From Zygaena filipendulae (lineage: Eukaryota; Arthropoda; Insecta; Lepidoptera; Zygaenidae), in contig OU015659.1 in the NCBI GenBank assembly GCA_907165275.2, forward strand, positions 11,946,501 through 12,010,500: a DNA stretch of 64,000 bases, given 5' to 3'. Each line of letters starts with the position of its first letter. The first letter of the stretch is position 1. The position numbers and the translations under genes are program-made. The notes under the pieces were generated by a model. It had not been told where the DNA came from. It searched no databases and saw nothing but the letters and a program-made list of their open reading frames with translations. Shown here piece by piece: positions 52,945 through 63,830 of the stretch.

Positions 52945-53062
52945 AGGTAACACTATACTTTATAAAGTATAGACGAGGTCTATAGTATCAACCATTTACT
53001 TAATTAGAGGTACTTAAAATCGCCGGACACATCCCCAAAAACTTGGTCCTTCAGGCCAGACA

Positions 53063-53392
53063 ATGGGCATGTTGACTGATTTTTATTTTTTAGTCCGTCT
53101 TGTAGATTATTAAAAAATATTGGACACGTATTTTTTCTTTTTTTACGTAATCAAAAAATAACGGCGATATATTGAGTTGAAATTTCGCGTGACGTCACTA
53201 TTCTGACAGTTTGTATGGCGGTTTTAGCGGTGAGTGACGTCACGACCCCCTCACCCTAAACTTTAATGCGCTTTATCTCTGTATATTTTAATTTATATGA
53301 AAAAGCAAAAAATACGTGTCTTTTGTTTTTTTATTTTCTAACTGACGGACTAATTAGAATTTTGGATTTTCAAAAGTAGTCGACATCCCAAT
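53063..53392 (-). mobile_element. MITE-A copy, complete
   Basis: ATGGGCATGTTGACTGATTT ... GTAGTCGACATCCCAAT with two TGACGTCA sites. Confidence 0.88.
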
Positions 53393-53619
53393 TCAAAAGT
53401 TATCCGTCACAATTATTTTTTCATAGACGATCGTGACATTTATTTTTGCCTCCATTGTTCTGTTTTAAAATCGAATCTAAATCTAACTTGATAATAAAAT
53501 TACAGAACAAATCCTAGTCACCACAGCTTAATACCTACTATTGCCTCTTTATTGCTCTCTACAGCTACACTGAACTATACAAAAATTGTTTATTGTTAGT
53601 TAGTGAAGCGATTGGCTAC

Positions 53620-53876
53620 TTGACATTTTTTTTTAGTCCGTCTTGTAGATTAATAAAAAATATTGGACTCGTATAAATAACGGCGATACATTTAGATGCA
53701 GTTTGTACGGGGCTTACACCGAATAATGACGTCACGAGTCCCCCCACCCTAAAACTTTAATGCGCTTTATCTACGTTTGCTTTTCATCAATTTGAAAAAG
53801 CAAAAAATACGTGTTTATTATTTTTTTTACTATCTAACTGACGGACTAATTAGAATTTGGATTTTTATACCCTGGA
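53620..53876 (-). mobile_element. MITE-A copy, diverged
   Basis: TTTAGTCCGTCTTGTAGATT, AATAATGACGTCACGAGTCC and CTATCTAACTGACGGACTAA. It has an internal deletion after GGACTCGTATAAATAACGG. Confidence 0.8.
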
Positions 53877-54370
53877 AAATACCCAATTTCGAAGTTTTGG
53901 TGTTTGGAATACGAGTAATAACTAGTCTTTTAAGTTTAGGGTACTACACCCAGAGGGTACCTATTATGGCCTTCAATTGTTTGTTGATAATATATTCTAC
54001 ATAATACACCTATATAATGTTGGCTAACCTTTGACCGAACTTGAACGAGCGTCAGGACACAAATAAATCTAAAAACAAATACGAGTACCTTAGTGACATT
54101 TTACAGTTTTATTTCGGTAACAACAAAAATAGCATTCTGGCAACCTGGGGTCGAACCCCTGCCTTTTATAATAAACGCAGAAAATTCTACTAATTACCAA
54201 GCTACGACGCCTAAAATTATATTAATAATACGGCCAAAATAAATTACTATCACAGTCATACCATTATTAGATAAAATAGTCGATCACTGGCCTTAATTTC
54301 GAAGTTCCCGTAGGAATTCCGGGATAAAAGTACCCTCAGTCACTTAGAAACACACGTAGTATTTACACGA

Positions 54371-54515
54371 CGACCCGATTGGCACAATGGTCACCATGCC
54401 TGCCCGCTAATCTAGAGGTTCCGGGTGCGATTCCCGGTGGGGGTGGACTTTGTGTGATGAATGCAGGGTTCCATTTTCCAGTGTGTGGATTATTATTATT
54501 ATTATATTATTATTG
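54371..54515 (+). mobile_element. tRNA-derived SINE, shortened, with (ATT)n tail
   Basis: A box TTGGCACAATGG and a mutated B box, GGGTGCGATTCCC. GGACTTTGTGTGATGAATGC follows, then a jump to GTGTGTGGATTATTATTATT. It lacks about 125 bp that the copy at 4773 has. Confidence 0.78.
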
Positions 54516-54662
54516 TAACGTGGTCGCCACTGAAAATCAGTGTCGAGGGACTAGTCTCCTACGGCACATGCTGAGTGGCGGTCATTTTGGTACCTTGTCT
54601 ATTTTAAAATTATTTAAGTTTGTGGTCAATTTTGGTACCAAATAAATCTCTATTCTATTCTA
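54516..54662 (+). mobile_element. truncated retroposon with short (TTCTA) tail
   Basis: GTGGTCGCCACTGAAAATCA, ATGCTGAGTGGCGGTCATTT and GGTACCAAATAAATCTCTAT then TCTATTCTAT. Homologous to 26951-27103, but with only about 3 tail units instead of ~174. Confidence 0.75.
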
Positions 54663-54669
54663 TGAGTGT

Positions 54670-55650
54670 TTTTTTTTATCTGTTCGGTAGTGTTTAAGTT
54701 TATCGGTTTACTTAATAGTGGTTAAGAGCACAGAGCAAATAAATTAACTAGAGAGGACATGTAGGCGGGGCAGGCGCGCCACCGTTGCAAAGGAAGTTGA
54801 GCAAATGCTCCAACTTGCCCAAAACTTCCTTTGCTGTCATCCCAAGTATATTTACCACAATATTCCCAAAACTGTGAATTTTAAAAACAGTGACTAAGTA
54901 AAAACATAACCATAAAGCATTTAATACACGTTTATGAATGTTTTAGTGCATGATGAATATTATAGTTTTGTGTGCAAAAATCAACCGGCGAGACTGGTTT
55001 TCATTTGTTTTCCTACTAAACTAAGTCGATGTCCCTTCTATCTGTTATTTTCTTTTCTATGGTTAAGAGTGTACAAAAAAATAAAATCTATTCTCATAAA
55101 ATATTGGTACAGACGCGTAATAACCAGCGTTCTCAATATCTATCTTAAGCCCGACGACAATTTCGTTTAGCATCGCGCCTTTCACTGAGTGGATATTCGT
55201 CGAAATCATTTACTTGGGAACGTGGCGCGATGATTAGTATTCTAAATGTAACAGGATCCCTGGAATCGGGTGCCTCCATTAAAATTGGAGTGTTTTCTGT
55301 GACTTTTGCAAAGCTGCTCTCAGACGGCTCATTGAATTGGAAATCCCGGCTCGACAAGACTCGTCCTCAAATGGGTGTTTTGTATTTTTTCTTCTTCTGT
55401 GAAATACCTATCTAATAGAAAATAATTAATTTTATTCAATCTTCATTTGTAATTAGTCCTTCATAAACGAATAGGCGAAAACACAGTCACAGTACTTATT
55501 GTAAGTAGCTGTCTACAACGAATCATGTACCTTATTTTATTACAAGCTTTATAGTTTTAGCTATGCTTGTAACTCACAAACAATATAATAAAATCTTACA
55601 AGTCAATTTTAACCTACTTCCAATCGTCGTATCGAATGGAACTTTGTATG
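54670..55650. other. no gene confirmed; weak open frames
   Basis: A hairpin near 54790-54835 (AAAGGAAGTTGAGCAAATGC / CAACTTGCCCAAAACTTCCTTT). At 55145-55410 both strands carry 60-70-codon frames in less AT-rich DNA (minus-strand product begins MSSRDFQFNEPSESSFAKV). They could be an exon or an old LINE fragment. I recognise no family. Confidence 0.3.
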
Positions 55651-55659
55651 TTTATACCC

Positions 55660-55795
55660 GCGTTAATTTCAGAGATCCTGCGGGAACTTCAGGGTAAAAA
55701 GTACCCTATGTTCTTCTCTGTACCCCTGATAACGTGAATGCAAAATCTCATGATGTTCGGTAGAGTATTTAAGGCGTGGAAGAGTAACAATACTT
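55660..55795 (-). mobile_element. Helitron-like copy, partial
   Basis: ACCCGCGTTAATTTCAGAGA, AAAAAGTACCCTATGTTCTT and GATAACGTGAATGCAAAATC. Both termini are missing. Confidence 0.65.
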
Positions 55796-55997
55796 ATCTA
55801 CTACTTACTTACGTATATTTTCCCACACTTCAAAGTTCCAACAATTATAATATCGATTCAATTTAATTCAATTCAAATATAATTATAATTATTGCCCCAA
55901 ATGAGATAGTATAATCGATATAATTCAACTAATTTACACAAAACCTTAATAAACCTTAACCTTAACCTTCCTCATGAATCACTCTGTGAAAACAGCA

Positions 55998-56295
55998 TTA
56001 ATTCTAATTAGTCCGTCAGTTAGATAATAAAAAAATAAAAGACACGTATTTTATGCTTTTTTAAAATAATGGAAATATGCATAGATAAAGCGCATTAAAG
56101 TTTAGGGTGGGGCTCCGTGACGTCACCGCTCGCTATAACTTGCGAACAAACTGTAGCGAGGCGTGACGTCATGTGAAATTTCGACTTGATATATCTCCGT
56201 TACTTTTTGGTTACATAAAAAATAAAAAAATACGTGTCCAATATTTTTTAATAATCTACAAAACGGACTAAAAAAAAAATTTAGGAAACTAGCCT
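55998..56295 (+). mobile_element. MITE-A subfamily 2, left TIR missing
   Basis: AATTCTAATTAGTCCGTCAG through two TGACGTCA sites to AATTTAGGAAACTAGCCTA. The left end is truncated. Confidence 0.85.
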
Positions 56296-56299
56296 ACTG

Positions 56300-56850
56300 T
56301 CTTTATAATGTTTAAGGATGTAAGGATGGAACTGATCTGATGATGAAGTCGGAAGATGGTCATGTCCTAAATGAGTACCTATTGAGTATATCTACTTTCT
56401 AGTTTTTAGATCAGTTGGATTTTGAAATGTGTTTTTTTAATTTTTTTTAAACTATTAGAACTTATTCTATGGGAATTTTCATCTTTATGGACCTCTGTGT
56501 CAGAGACAGCTGTAGGTAACTTTTGTACAAGCAATACTACTAGGTGTATATAACAAGGGCGAAGTTTTCCTTTGTCATACTAAAAACTTTCCTTTCGCAT
56601 TGGAGCTATTCACAGATATAGGTACCTGTGACTGTGTAAACTACCGTTTCATTCGCTACACTATTTGCAGGTAACCTTGGCAAGTTTGCTACAATTGTTA
56701 ACTTTGACGGAGCCGTACATCATCTTGCTATTCAAAAAGTTTTTCACTAACTTCAAAGAGGATGACGTTCTCAATTTGTTTTTGTTTTTTTTTTTTTTTT
56801 TTAACATATCTGATACATGTAGTAGGTAGCAGTTCCCAGCGGATTCACCC
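56300..56850. other. no gene seen
   Basis: AT-rich with a T-run at 56785-56802. Unassigned. Confidence 0.4.
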
Positions 56851-56856
56851 GTGTCA

Positions 56857-57300
56857 ATAGGGATGTTGACAACTTTTGAAAATTAAAATTTCTGCTGGAA
56901 GAAATTCCACATGGAATAAGCATGACCCTTGTACATGATTACTTTTATACTTTTTTTTCCTTTTTTGTTGTCCTTGTGTGCATTAATTGTTAAATAAATA
57001 AAATTCTAATTAGTCCGTCATTTAGAAAATTAAAAATCATTAGACACGTATTTTTTTATTTTTCAAATAAATGAAAATACACGGAGATAAAGCGCATTAA
57101 AGTTTAGGGTGGGGCTCGTGACGTCACTTACCACTACAAACCGCCATAAAAATTGCAGTAGTTAATGACGTCACGCGAAATTTCAACTCAATGTATCGCC
57201 GTTATTTTTTGATTACGTAAAAAAAGAAAAAATACGTGTCCAATATTTTTTAATAATCTACAAGACGGACTAAAAAACAAAAAATAGTCAAATAGCCTAT
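56857..57300 (+). mobile_element. MITE-A copy with nested insertion and hybrid ends
   Basis: The left end ATAGGGATGTTGACAACTTT is of main-family type. The right end GTCAAATAGCCTAT resembles subfamily 2. Two TGACGTCA sites. Interrupted at 56891. Confidence 0.85.
56891..56999 (+). mobile_element. short retroposon insertion with AAAATT duplication
   Basis: TCTGCTGGAAGAAATTCCAC to GCATTAATTGTTAAATAAAT, flanked by AAAATT at 56885-56890 and 57000-57005, within MITE-A. It looks like a heavily 5'-truncated LINE. Confidence 0.7.
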
Positions 57301-57368
57301 TCTGGAATTCCCTCCCTTTTTCGGATGAATAGTACCTACCCTAGTTCAAGACGTAAATTATGTAAAAC

Positions 57369-57540
57369 TAGCTATTCCCCGCGGTATCACCCGCGCTAAG
57401 TTTAGAGTACCCGTGGAAATTTCGGTATAAAAGTGTCCTATATCACTCAGGACTACCGTAGCTTCGGATAAGTGAAAGAATTTTTGAAATCCGTCCAGTA
57501 GTTTTTAAATTTATTCGTTAAAAACATACAAAATAAATAA
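57369..57540 (-). mobile_element. Helitron-like copy
   Basis: A-CTAGCTATTCCCCGCGG, TATCACCCGCGCTAAGTTTA and AATCCGTCCAGTAGTTTTTA. The 5' end is eroded. Confidence 0.75.
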
Positions 57541-57544
57541 ATAA

Positions 57545-57980
57545 ATGGTAAAAAAAAACTGTTGAAAAGAGGTCAGTTTTTACTGTTATTATTGCTTAAT
57601 TAATATATACCTACTTTGTAGGAAACACATATTGTTATGGCAGTCTGGTGTGACGAAATATACCTCAATATAGTTTTATACGTCTTAATACTAGATCTCC
57701 GATTTCAGAACAGTTTTAAGACAATTTCTTATTGAGAAATGTGATTTATCTCTTATAGTCTTTGGTTTATCTATCGCACTATAACAATAAACTTAGACGA
57801 AACCTAGTTCAAGTTTAGTAAGTACTTTGTTTTTCTAAAGGGAAAACCTCAAACTTATTTATCATTTATATTCAATTCTGTAAATTCTACTGCCATTGCT
57901 TTTCACAGATAAACCAAGGATACAATATTAAGGTCAGACTGACTTATTCGATTTAGACGATAATATCGTCGATAGAGAGT
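57545..57980. other. no gene seen
   Basis: AT-rich, unassigned. Confidence 0.4.
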
Positions 57981-57985
57981 TAATA

Positions 57986-58382
57986 TACAGGTTGTCCCGC
58001 ATATTGACGTCAAGCCAGAACCAGGTGATAGGCTAAGTCATAACATCTGTTAACAGAAAAATATAAAAATCTTTGCTATGCCTATTCAAAAAAGGACAGT
58101 CATAAAAAAATGACGAAAGCAATAATTTTTAAAACTTCATTGGCAAAAACTTAAATTCTAAGCAGTAGTTTTCAGAAACACTTCAGAATTACCTACACAA
58201 TAAGAAGAAAATTGAAAAAAAGTTAAGGTTTGTATCAACAGTAGTTAAAGAACCATCGCAGGGTGCAAATTTTTATATTTTTTTTATAAATTTTAAAGAT
58301 ATTTTTTTGTGTTTTTCTATTAAGTTACGACATAGCCTTATCACCCGGTTCTGGCTTGACGTCGATTTACGGGACACCTGTA
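57986..58382 (+). mobile_element. MITE-D copy 2, long TIR
   Basis: TACAGGTTGTCCCGCATATT, GACGTCAAGCCAGAACCAGG at the left; CCGGTTCTGGCTTGACGTCG and ATTTACGGGACACCTGTA at the right. About 50-bp TIR with a handful of mismatches. It is flanked by TA-rich sequence (GTTAATA / TAGG). Confidence 0.82.
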
Positions 58383-58384
58383 TA

Positions 58385-58925
58385 GGTACCGCCCAGACGT
58401 CTGAACGTTCTAGATTTAATTTGAGGATAAGCCCAGACCACGTAGTTGTGGTTCAAATCGGAGTTTATCAAATGTTTTGTAATAAGGTCGTTTATCAAGT
58501 ACTTTTTCTTACATGTGTCTTCATTTTACTAGCGATCAGTAGTAGGTACTATTTTATTTTTCACTCGATCTTTAAATATGAGCTCGCTATTTACTTCTGA
58601 AGGTTATAATTATTACAATAAAATATGTCAGAAAATTATGAAAATATAATATATCTATTAGCGTCTATCGCGATTTATCGTAACAATTTTTCAATTGACA
58701 AAGTTTTAGTACTAAGTCATAATGACAATATATTTACTTCAACTTCTTTAATTTTCAACACTGCCAATTTAAACATGATAAATTGTTTCTCAAAACAAAA
58801 AAACGGGTCCCTCTGCAATTTTATTTTTTGAGCAAACAAAATGGCTGCCGAATGGTGGTTCGGATTTACGAACACAACACGCGTGGATTCGGTAGACCCT
58901 CCACGGTCCTTCCGACAAACAACCT
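58385..58925. other. no gene seen
   Basis: Open frames of under 100 codons with no recognisable domain. AT-rich. Confidence 0.4.
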
Positions 58926-58944
58926 ATCCAACCAACCTAGTTCT

Positions 58945-59060
58945 TCTTTTTTTTCAAAGTCAAAGTCAAATCTTTTATTTGAATAAATATGTCCATAATG
59001 TGGATCTTTTTGACGTCAATAAAATTACAATTATTATGACAGCATTCATAAAATATCCAC
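58945..59060 (-). mobile_element. truncated LINE-like 3' end with (AAAGTC) tail
   Basis: The plus strand starts TTTCAAAGTCAAAGTCAAAT, CTTTTATTTGAATAAATATG. On the minus strand this is a 3' end closing in TTGACTTTGACTTTG repeats. A matching tail motif occurs at 25606-25618. Confidence 0.55.
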
Positions 59061-59448
59061 CCTACATAGCTTCTTAACACGTTCGCTGCGTGACCATTTT
59101 CAACGAACTTTCAACCAGTGCGTTTGAGACCTAAAAGAGCTCAAAACTTACCTATCCTTTGGTGCGTTTGAGACCTAATCAGTCTCCTAAAAATACAGTT
59201 TTGAAAATAATTTATATCTTCCAAAAAACCAATGATATATATTTAGAAGTTTTTGTAGGTCAAAGATAGCCTATTGCTCTATATTTTACTAGGTTCGCAC
59301 GCAGTTTTGACATTAGAATAAACTACAAATACCAAAAAAAAACTAGATATCGATTGTATCTCGTACCGCAACCGAAGATAGTTCAATATTTGTAGTAAGT
59401 AGTGATGTGAATAAAATAATATCTCAGTTATCGATAAAAAAAGTGTTA

Positions 59449-59709
59449 TTAAGGAATTTTATTTATAAACTTTGCAAAGTGTTTTTCATTAAAACATGGT
59501 AAGCACATTGATTGATTGCATTTTGTGCAAATGGTAACAATTCTTTTAGATTTTTTAGAAGCGTCAGTGCTGTTTAATGTGCGTCGTAATTTTTCATAAC
59601 AACCCACACAACGTCTTTTTTTGTCGCCACGTTGGAAAACATGATCTGTACATCTTCCTTCGGGGAATTCTGTAATAAAATGCATTTTATATATGTAAAT
59701 AAACCACAT
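59449..59709 (-). pseudogene. piggyBac transposase cysteine-rich C-terminal domain
   Basis: An 86-codon frame. Residues 34-77 hold C34-X2-C37 ... C61-X2-C64-X4-C69-X2-C72-F-X3-H77, with context RRCVGCYEKLRR and ICTKCNQSMCLPCFNEKHF. This is the zinc-binding domain closing piggyBac transposases, which recognises the transposon ends. The DDD catalytic region is missing, so no transposition activity is possible. The N-terminal ~8 residues and the Met are probably not original. Confidence 0.87.
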
Positions 59710-59869
59710 GCAACCACATCAGTGAAGTAAATGCAATGGAATCCAATTTTATTAGTTTTCCTAATAGTGAAAAGGTATGTGTATTTTTGTTCTTAGGTTG
59801 GTGTTGCTTTAAAAAATATATGATGGTATTAAATTAATGACCTTTTTTGAAATAAGGTATTTTCGAACG

Positions 59870-59995
59870 TGCGCGCGGCCTCCCACGTCGATGCTAGGAC
59901 AACACTAAATCGAGTCACGCAGCGCCCGCGCCGCTCACCCTCCCTCTCTTGCGTCTACGAGGCCTACGATTCCACGAGTATCGAGATGTCTCCTA
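59870..59995. other. GC-rich patch inside the piggyBac element
   Basis: CGAACGTGCGCGCGGCCTCC through CACGCAGCGCCCGCGCCGCT is far richer in G+C than anything within several kb. It contains no open frame that I can assign. Confidence 0.6.
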
Positions 59996-60244
59996 ACGCA
60001 AGGAATGAAAATAATTATACTACTGTGCGTTAGGGACCTAATCCATCTCAATTATTTTTTTTTATGTCATTAAATTCACTTTTAAGTAGGAAGCAAATAT
60101 GTTTGTTTGTCTTACTCATACGTAAAGTACTTTACACGTTAGAGCCTCACGCAAGGAGTGAAACAACACGATTTTAGTCAACGCACAGTACAAAAGTCCA
60201 GCAAGAGATCTGATAGATAGCGTAACGCAATGAACGTGTTAAGA

Positions 60245-60975
60245 AGCTGCACCACAAACTCTGCCGTTGCACGCTGTCAGTTTAAAGTTGTAATAACAAT
60301 GAGCCGTAACCAGCTATAAACTACCGTACCTAAGATTTTATGTGACAACACCATAGCTGTGTCAGTTATTAAGGAAAACAGTGGATAGTTAAAAAGAATG
60401 AAACTTGCTATCTACTAGTGTAGATTTGTTTTGCATTTATTTTGATATGACAGTCAGTTGTCATTCATAACTAGTAAATAAGCCTAATCTCTTAAGTTAT
60501 TAGCTGTAGGCACTATAGGCAGTAGGCTTTACACGCAGTGAAGCACCTACAGCATGTATTTAGTAACAGACCTTAGTAGTGAAACTAATTTCTTTGTCAA
60601 GTGCAGAGTGGTCCTATTATTACTTTCGTGAGTGACGACCCAATTCGTACTTACTTGTACATAATATGAGTAATTTTTAAGACCCTTACATGATTCAAAC
60701 TAGCGGCATTCGCTATAGAAAAACCGTGACTTCTAAGTTCAAGTTCGAGTTCATTTATTTTTCGATTTTGGCCTGATTACAGCTCTTACGAATGTCAAAT
60801 TTACAAATACAAGTACAAATTGCTTATATTATCAAGTTAAAAAAAAAAAACATTGATATTAATATCCATAATACCTAAGTGTTCCGAAATTAATTTCAAA
60901 TATTAAAAAATAAAAATTATTATAGTTATATATAATATAACGACACTTTTAAAAAGTATCAATAAAATTAGAAAT
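60245..60975. other. no gene seen
   Basis: AT-rich. AAGTTCAAGTTCGAGTTCATTTATTT near 60737 looks like another minus-strand LINE tail. Confidence 0.35.
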
Positions 60976-60979
60976 AAAC

Positions 60980-61184
60980 ATTATGGCGGTTTGTAGCGGT
61001 AAGTGACGTCACGAGCCCCCTGGACTTAGTCACGAGACCCTAAACTTTAATGCGCTTTATCTCTGTGTATTTTCATTTATTTGAAAAATAAAAAAATACG
61101 TGTCTAATGATTTTTATTTTTCAATTTTCTAACTGACAGACTAATTATAATTTTAAATATCAAAAGTCGTCAACATCCCTATTA
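60980..61184 (-). mobile_element. MITE-A copy, half missing
   Basis: ATTATGGCGGTTTGTAGCGG, AAGTGACGTCACGAGCCCCC, TTTCTAACTGACAGACTAAT and GTCGTCAACATCCCTATT. The side with TCCGTCTTG is deleted. Confidence 0.82.
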
Positions 61185-61242
61185 AAAAATTAATAGGGAT
61201 CCACTTTCCAGTCTGGGCGTTTTTGTATATTTATATTTGTAC

Positions 61243-61500
61243 TAGCTGATCCCCGCGGTTTCACCCGCGGTAATTTCGGAGTACTCCCGGGGGTTCCGGG
61301 ATAAAAAGTACCGTATCACTTAGGATCACTTTAGCTTCCTATAAGTGAAAGAATTTTCAAAATCGGTCCAGTAGGTAGTTCCAGAGATTATAACCTCACA
61401 AACTCCGGAGTTCCCGAGGGAATCCCGGGATGAAAAGTTGCCCTGCTGAACTGGGGTTTTGTACAGCTCTGGCGGGGAATCATTTCGCAGTTTCTGCTGC
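61243..61500 (-). mobile_element. Helitron-like copy with partial duplication
   Basis: CTAGCTGATCCCCGCGGTTT, CACCCGCGGTAATTTCGGAG and AAAATCGGTCCAGTAGGTAG. A second core, CCGGAGTTCCCGAGGGAATC, lies at about 61404. Confidence 0.72.
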
Positions 61501-61508
61501 CATTTTTT

Positions 61509-61720
61509 GGACGCAGATAAGCAATAACCCACAATATTAAGTTATTGATTTAAAATGCTTTATTGAGAGTTATAGAGCGTTTTTTAATTATGTGTTTACC
61601 TTATTACATTGTTTAAATACTAAAAAACATTTAAACATAAAGAAATGCTGAAACAAAATGACGATATATTATTTAAAATTTCTCCAATGTGGGTTAACAC
61701 ACTATTGCTTATCTATGTCC
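61509..61720 (+). mobile_element. MITE-B copy 6
   Basis: GGACGCAGATAAGCAATAAC ... TTGCTTATCTATGTCC with a small deletion after the left TIR. Confidence 0.82.
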
Positions 61721-61962
61721 ATTTAAAACTGATCGTTTATTTGCGTATTTACAGTACAAAGTAACAATATATTATGTTTAATATTCAGACGTAGATTTCA
61801 CCATAAATCGGTTTTAAGTTCGCGATTCGCCTAACTTTCCGCCGGCAGTCTCCTATATCTCATTTGGAAAGTTCGTTAACAATATTATCTAACAACATTT
61901 CGCGTGTAACAACTTATACAAGTAATAACGGTCACCTAATATAGCTTCCAGCACTTATTATA

Positions 61963-62312
61963 CAACGTGTTAATGAATTAACTGAAAACCTGATACACCC
62001 CGTTTAAAAAAATTTACAATAATAGGATTAAAATATATTTTATGTAAAAAAATTAATACATACTTTGAAAGTTATTCACCATTAGTTTGGAGGTGACCTA
62101 TCTACGAAATTCCAAGCGCTACGCCCGCAACTACCGGTTCGATTTTTTTTTCTGCGGGCGGCGTACGCGCCTAATATTGTATTATAAATAATTTAGACAT
62201 GGGCTAGTAAAAATGAAAAAATATAACCTATATTAAAACATAGTGCGATCGATTCGCTAGTTGATTCTGAGCAAACTACTTTCTAGTTTTCAGTTAATTC
62301 ATTAACACGATG
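61963..62312 (+). mobile_element. MITE-C copy 3, complete
   Basis: TA-CAACGTGTTAATGAATTA, ending TTAATTCATTAACACGATG-TA. TIR about 28 bp with one or two mismatches. No nested insertion; the best reference copy. Confidence 0.87.
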
Positions 62313-62369
62313 TATAGTATCTTGGATGCTGAAAATCTTTTTATGTAGATATACCTACTACATACAACA

Positions 62370-62562
62370 AAAGAGTAGAATCCGCGTGCCTGTCCTTGCT
62401 AATCTTCGGAACTACTAAACGGATTATGAAGCGGTTTTCATTAAATTAAGCAGGTTGAGGAGCAGCTAACATGTATAGGCTTTTTTCATTTAAATCGGAG
62501 GACGGGAAATGTTACATAAAAGCGTTTCACGCGGGTAAAACTGCGGGGTACAGTGAGCTAGT
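62370..62562 (+). mobile_element. Helitron-like copy, CTGT-subfamily
   Basis: AGAGTAGAATCCGCGTGCCT, AACTACTAAACGGATTATGA and TTCACGCGGGTAAAACTGCG, then CAGTGAGCTAG. Confidence 0.72.
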
Positions 62563-62734
62563 TAGGTACCTTATAAAGTTTAACTTGGAAATTATAACCA
62601 AGCGCAATCTGATACCAAGCTAAGCGTAAATTTTACTGAGTGTACCAAACAACTGATATTATTTATGTAAGTAGTTTCTGAAAAGACATTTATTACATAG
62701 TAATTACTGTAGAATATATAAAATATATAAAATA

Positions 62735-62955
62735 TGTTTACTTTGTTGCTATCATATTTCAGTTTCAATCAGAAAAATAGCGGTTTTGTGATTGATTAAT
62801 CATGTTTAGACCGCTTCAACTTTTGAAGTTTGTTTTTTGGGTTGATTGCTAGATATTGTAGGTGTTAAAACGTGCATATTGTAATCGCAAAACCACTAAA
62901 TTCTTGACTGCAACCGAAAAATTATAGAAACAAAAGTTACATAATACCCCTCTGC
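62735..62955. mobile_element. MITE-E copy, complete
   Basis: ATGTTTACTTTGTTGCTATC at the left, GAAACAAAAGTTACATAATA at the right. The interior AAACGTGCATATTGTAATCG is an unoccupied version of the site at 26941. Confidence 0.77.
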
Positions 62956-62969
62956 TGCCAAACTCAAAT

Positions 62970-63645
62970 TCGCTTTTACCTACCTTAGTCACTTATATAT
63001 TTTTATTGCTTAAGTCTGCTTTGAACAGTAAAAAATAAACTTTGGAAACTTTTATAGCCTACAAAAAAAACTTATAGCACCCAAACAAATTTTAGTATTG
63101 TTTTACGAACTTAATATTTCTTTTGCATGATTGATCACGTTTATTGTTCTCTGTAAAAGGTTTTGAAATCTGAAAGCGGTGTATTTGATTACTTTAGCAA
63201 TTCTGCTTAGTTTGCGTTAAATCGCGTCTAGTTTATCTCTCTTTACGTATATAATATTATATCAAGTATAACTTAGAACACCTAAAGATGTGCTTTTGTT
63301 CAAACACATTGTTAGATAATGAAAACTTCGCATTATATACTTTCGTACAAAGAGTTTGTTTAAATAGAACAGTAGACCGATATCTGCGTGGAAATACGAA
63401 ATTATCCAAAATACAGGTGATTTTCCGTTGGTTTAAAGGAACTGGGAACAAAGCTCGATTTTCATGAAAAGAAAAACACTTATCGATTTGCTAGTAGGTA
63501 CCTCATTCGGAAAAGGAATTGCTTGGAGCTATTTTTGTTTTAATTTTAGTTTTCAATCCGACCTGGAAATTAATAAAAAAATTGTACCTACAGGTTTTTT
63601 TTCCTTTTTTTACGTAGGTACCTGCATATATTATTATGTAGGTAC
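62970..63645. other. no gene seen
   Basis: AT-rich. The only frames are near 60 codons and lack any recognisable domain. Confidence 0.4.
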
Positions 63646-63649
63646 TTAG

Positions 63650-63830
63650 TCAAAAAATATCGGCGATACATTGAGTCGAAATATCGCGTGATATCGCCAT
63701 CCTATAGGTACAGCTGTTTATACAGGCTTATTATGACGTTACGAGCCCCCACTCTTAAACTTTGATGCGCTTTATCTACTTAATTAATTTGATAAAGCAA
63801 AATATACCTAGTACGTGTTTTGCTATTGCT
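63650..63830 (-). mobile_element. MITE-A copy, heavily decayed
   Basis: AATATCGGCGATACATTGAG, CCACTCTTAAACTTTGATGC and ACGTGTTTTGCTATTG. CRE sites are destroyed (TGACGTTA), and GTAGGTAC repeats have invaded its left flank. Confidence 0.65.

Larger units (their letters stand above)
59078..60238 (-). mobile_element. piggyBac-type transposon, internally deleted
   Basis: TTAA (59074-59077) then CACGTTCGCTGCGT at the left, mirrored by ACGCAATGAACGTG then TTAA (60239-60242) at the right, a 14-bp TIR with 2 mismatches. A subterminal direct repeat, GTGCGTTTGAGACCTAA, occurs at about 59119 and 59161, and related inverted words (CTCCTAACGCAAGG, GTGCGTTAGGGACCTAA) near the right end. The only coding remnant is the transposase C-terminus at 59449-59709. 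Confidence 0.88.

Noticed and set aside
54138..54212. tRNA-like sequence on the minus strand (GGCGTCGTAGCTTGG..., GGGGTTCGACCCC)
   Set aside because: The T-arm and acceptor stem do not pair in register and no convincing anticodon loop can be drawn. At best it is a tRNA pseudogene.
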